Assembly (NCBI GenBank): GCA_037447655.1
Contig: JBBHKE010000071.1
Coordinates: 265,523-295,932 of the forward strand
From: Zygnema cylindricum
Taxonomy: Eukaryota; Streptophyta; Zygnematophyceae; Zygnematales; Zygnemataceae
DNA: 30,410 nt
Direction of reading: 5' to 3'
A program made the position numbers and the translations under genes. The notes under the pieces were generated by a model. That model was not told where the DNA came from, did no database searches, and saw only the letters and a program-made list of their open reading frames with translations. Of the stretch, positions 28,001 to 30,410 are shown piece after piece (position 1 is the first letter of the stretch; each line of letters opens with the position of its first letter).

Positions 28001-28304
28001 CATAGTTCAAAAGTAGGCGTTTTATGGTAGGCCTTTTGTCGGCAACTTTAGCGTAAGTTGTGTTATGGGCTTTTCATGTGATCTTCTTAGATCGCTACTT
28101 TGATTATCGATCGTCCGATCGTCCGAACCTGACGGTGTAAAAAAATATTTTTGGTCCGAATGTTTAATTGGTCCAACTTTTGGTCCGAATGTTTTAATTG
28201 GTCCAGATAGGTCCGAATACAATATGGGTCTTAAGGTCATATTGTATGTTTTGCGTACAATAGGCATATTGTATGGGCCTACTTTCACCTACTTTTGAAC
28301 TATG
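28001..28304 (-). mobile_element. MITE 2, hAT-like, 304 bp
   Basis: Terminal inverted repeats CATAGTTCAAAAGTAGG are perfect at both ends, and the flanks are a perfect 8-bp duplication. Its reverse complement follows MITE 1: GCCCATAC near the end, TATTGTACG, ACCTTAAG, the CGTCAG...CGATCGGACG block, CCCATAACACAACTTACG and the CGTTTT inner end. It has one copy of the block that is duplicated in MITE 1. No coding capacity; the minus-strand open frame at 28022-28288 is a chance frame inside it. Confidence 0.88.
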
Positions 28305-28312
28305 TTTAAAAT
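28305..28312. repeat. Target-site duplication of MITE 2, right (TTTAAAAT)
   Basis: Eight bases directly after the CTATG end of MITE 2, matching 27,993-28,000. Confidence 0.92.
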
Positions 28313-28931
28313 CCGGTTTGAAAATGTCAACAAATCAGCATACCAAAAAGCAAAAATAAGCAAAAAAAAGTCTTTTTGTATTAAACCAGTAAATCTCTAT
28401 ACGTATTTATCGAGGCGAAAACAGCGACCGTCCGATTTCAGTACAGCCTCTTTTAGGTCACAGCGTCGGTTTTTAACTCGGGAAATATTCGGGCAGCCCA
28501 ACACGTTCCAATCTGCCCGATATCCCGAATAGACTTGTCACTCGCACGTGTGTAAAGTACTTGCATGTGAAGTATAAAGACTGAAACAACCCAGTTTGAA
28601 GGGGCAGATTGGGATATAGACCAGCAGAAAGTTTTACTTCAAAACTTTCTCCTCTAACCCTAATTTCCTGCTGGAACAGAACTTCTGCAGAAGTCCATCC
28701 ATCTTATCAGGAAACTTATCAGGAAACTTTTCCAATATAATATTCCAAGAATTTCAGTGGAAATTTCCAAAAGCTGGTATTAGGGTTGTAAAAGGTAGGA
28801 GGAGAGAAAGTGTAGTACGAGTTAGGAAAAAACACACGCCTAGTTTGGAGGAGGAGGAGACGACTACTGGTATTGTGCCTCAGGATTATGCAGGAGTTTC
28901 TGTCTTTTGATTAATTCACTTGATTTTTACT
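28313..28931 (+). promoter_or_regulatory. Probable promoter and 5' leader of the NUP98-like gene
   Basis: No coding sequence is supported; the 76-codon open frame at 28302-28532 looks like chance. TAACCCTAA at 28,655-28,663 resembles the plant telo-box. A perfect 14-bp palindrome ACTTCTGCAGAAGT lies at 28,681-28,694, and CTTATCAGGAAA occurs twice in tandem near 28,704-28,727. The transcription start is not determined. Confidence 0.4.
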
Positions 28932-30355
28932 ATGTTCGGGACAAGCAGCCGTAAGTGCTTTACATTTTCTCATTCTGCCTTACGTATTACTTTTCGTTTC
29001 TTTATTTTCCTTTCCTACTATTTATTTTCATATTTTGTCTCTTCTGTTGTACCTTTTTATTTTCCCGCTGTTGTGTTTTTTGTTTTCCTTTGTTCCTTTT
29101 TGATTGCTCATTTGTCAGGTTTTTTCTTCCGCATTATCTTGTTTTGCTTCTTGTCCTTGTTTCTTCTTCCTCACGTTGTCTTGTTTCTATCTCTTTCACG
29201 CAACGTGTATCCACTTCTTACATTCATGAAAGCAACCTCCGAACTATCTTTTTAATTGTGAACTTGGTTTTTTGTTTGTTTCTTTCTTTTTTTGTTTTGT
29301 TTTGTTTTTTTTTGTTTTATTTGGAAGCCGTAGCTTTCTGTATCATCCAGAGTTTGCATCCTGTCATCCTCTGTGTGTCTGTAGCATCTTGCAATTTGAA
29401 CTCTATTTCAAGTTTTGTTTTTTTGTTTTTTAGGTCACTTACTCTGAATTTGCATAGGGTTGGATCGGGATAGTTTACTGCTGTCAGCAGAAGTAATATG
29501 GTACCTTATCATTCGTAATTCTTATGTAATTAACAACCTTGATTGCATTTTTGTTTCGAGTATGTGGCTGTTATGTGTAGTTCTTTTCTGGTTCCTCTTT
29601 TCTATTGGATGTCTCATTTTCAATCACAATTCACTGAAATCATTTACTGGAGCTATTTATTGAAATCATTTACTGATATTGTTTACTGAAATTATTTCCG
29701 AAATTATTTATGCTGGTCTCTTGCAGCCTTTGGGGCGACTTCTTCGTCTCCATTTGCACCAAATAATGCCTCTCCTAATCCTTTTTCGACAACAACTTCC
29801 TCTCCATTCGGAAGTAGTCAACCTTCAAATCCGTTTGCTTCTGCAACCATGAGTTCCCCTTTTGGACAACAAAATCCTCCTGCCTCTTCCTTCGGGACTT
29901 CAACTGGTGTTTTTGGCGCTCCTCAGCCTGCCTTTGGATCGGCAACACCTGTTTTCGGAACCCAATCTCCGGCTCCTGCTTTTGGAGCGTCTCCTAGTCC
30001 TTTTGGAGGTACTTATTTTTGACAGTTTACGTTTTGTTTTTTTTTGACTTTTTTTTTTGACATTGTTTGGCATTGTTTTTTTTTTGACATTTATTTTATT
30101 TTATTTTTTTGTTTTTTTTTGACATTGCGTAGTTTTCTTTTTTTGTTCTTTTGTTAGTAAAATATAGGCATGCTGGTTTTTCTATGCTTGGTTAGGCCAT
30201 ACGGTTACAAAGTTTCCTGGTCTTGCATTGACTACCTGATATCAACTTTTTGTGTTGTACTGTTTCATGTGTTTGTCTTTCTTAGTTCTCTTTAAAACAG
30301 AAAATTCAATGAATGTAAGTTCTTTTCTTTTTACAAAACAGGAGCCCCTGGGTTT
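28932..30355 (+). CDS. NUP98-like FG-repeat nucleoporin, 5' part, runs off the window
   Basis: Coding exon 1 is 28,932-28,950 (MFGTSS plus one base, donor GTAAGT). Exon 2 is 29,727-30,008 (acceptor TTGCAG, donor GTACTT), joining in phase 1. Across the two exons there are about ten FG dipeptides, mostly as SPFG, PAFG and VFG with Ser/Thr/Pro/Ala/Gln spacers, plus SPF and NPF variants. This is the disordered, FG-rich N-terminus that lines the nuclear pore and binds transport receptors; MFG at the start is typical of the NUP98/NUP116 group. A possible third exon begins at 30,342 (acceptor AAACAG; GAPGF, then donor-like GTTAAG at 30,356), only 14 bases, uncertain. The autoproteolytic C-terminal domain that would confirm NUP98 lies outside the window, so another FG nucleoporin is possible. 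Confidence 0.8.
28951..29726 (+). other. Intron 1 of the NUP98-like gene
   Basis: 776 bp, GTAAGT to TTGCAG, strongly T-rich. The medium open frames here (28920-29255, 28955-29473) are T-rich Phe/Leu/Ser translations and are not genes. Confidence 0.75.
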
Positions 30356-30410
30356 GTTAAGCAAAACTTATTACCGGACATTTTTTTCTTGTTTTTTTTT
30401 TCTCTATATC
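30009..30410 (+). other. Intron 2 of the NUP98-like gene and window end
   Basis: Donor GTACTT at 30,009. Long T-runs with TTTTTGACATT repeated around 30,040-30,125. A candidate acceptor lies at 30,340-30,341. The window ends in T-rich, probably intronic sequence. Confidence 0.5.

Noticed and set aside
26108-28304. One large 2.2-kb foldback element with about 300-450-bp arms
   Set aside because: Each arm has its own perfect 8-bp target duplication (CAATAAAC and TTTAAAAT) and its own terminal inverted repeats, so these are two separate MITE insertions.
28920-29473. Phe/Leu-rich, membrane-like open frames on +
   Set aside because: They are T-rich intron sequence of the NUP98-like gene; the splice junction with matched phase explains the region.

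Overview
This is a piece of a eukaryotic nuclear genome, most likely from a streptophyte plant (a land plant or charophyte alga). Three things point there: a spliced plant-type monoacylglycerol lipase / caffeoylshikimate-esterase-like gene, a Ty1/copia element primed by an initiator-Met-type site, and a spliced NUP98-like nucleoporin gene with a plant-style FG start. Introns are T-rich, with GT..AG ends and some very strong polypyrimidine tracts. I cannot assign a species. There is no bacterial-style operon, CRISPR array, rRNA or tRNA gene that I can recognise.

Layout. 1-496: no recognisable feature. 497-3856: a large imperfect palindrome. A roughly 2-kb polypurine minisatellite arm is followed by a unique inner arm, a short loop, the inner arm inverted, and a shorter polypyrimidine copy of the minisatellite; this is the architecture of a foldback transposon. 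3857-4909: nothing clear. About 4910-5495: tandem array with a period of about 123 bp. About 5600-7407: badly decayed non-LTR retrotransposon pseudogene (reverse transcriptase, CCHC knuckle, endonuclease-like tail) with a 3' tail to about 7660. 8165-13159: seven exons of the lipase-like gene on +, which loses similarity after the catalytic serine and has no visible exon for the catalytic Asp and His. 13160-18800: gene-poor, with a (TC)n run ending in a 12-N gap, a short minisatellite and a TA-flanked MITE.

18801-25602: two tandem copies of a roughly 400-460-bp repeat. The first copy is split by a complete 5,940-bp copia element on the minus strand: 497-bp LTRs that I read as differing at two positions, 5-bp target duplication CCGAC, primer binding site and polypurine tract all visible. 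The polyprotein is open except for one in-frame UAG between integrase and reverse transcriptase, and that UAG lies in the sequence UAG-CAA-UCA, which matches the tobamovirus-type leaky-stop consensus. 26086-27110: tandem array of alternating A and B monomers, interrupted by a 457-bp MITE. 28001-28304: a second MITE of the same family in opposite orientation. Both MITEs have perfect 8-bp target duplications, as in hAT elements. 28932-end: first exons of the NUP98-like gene on +.

The two host genes are unrelated in function and both read left to right. The rest is a layered record of transposon insertion into tandem repeats. The items I consider most unusual are the leaky-stop context in the copia polyprotein and the asymmetric polypurine foldback element.
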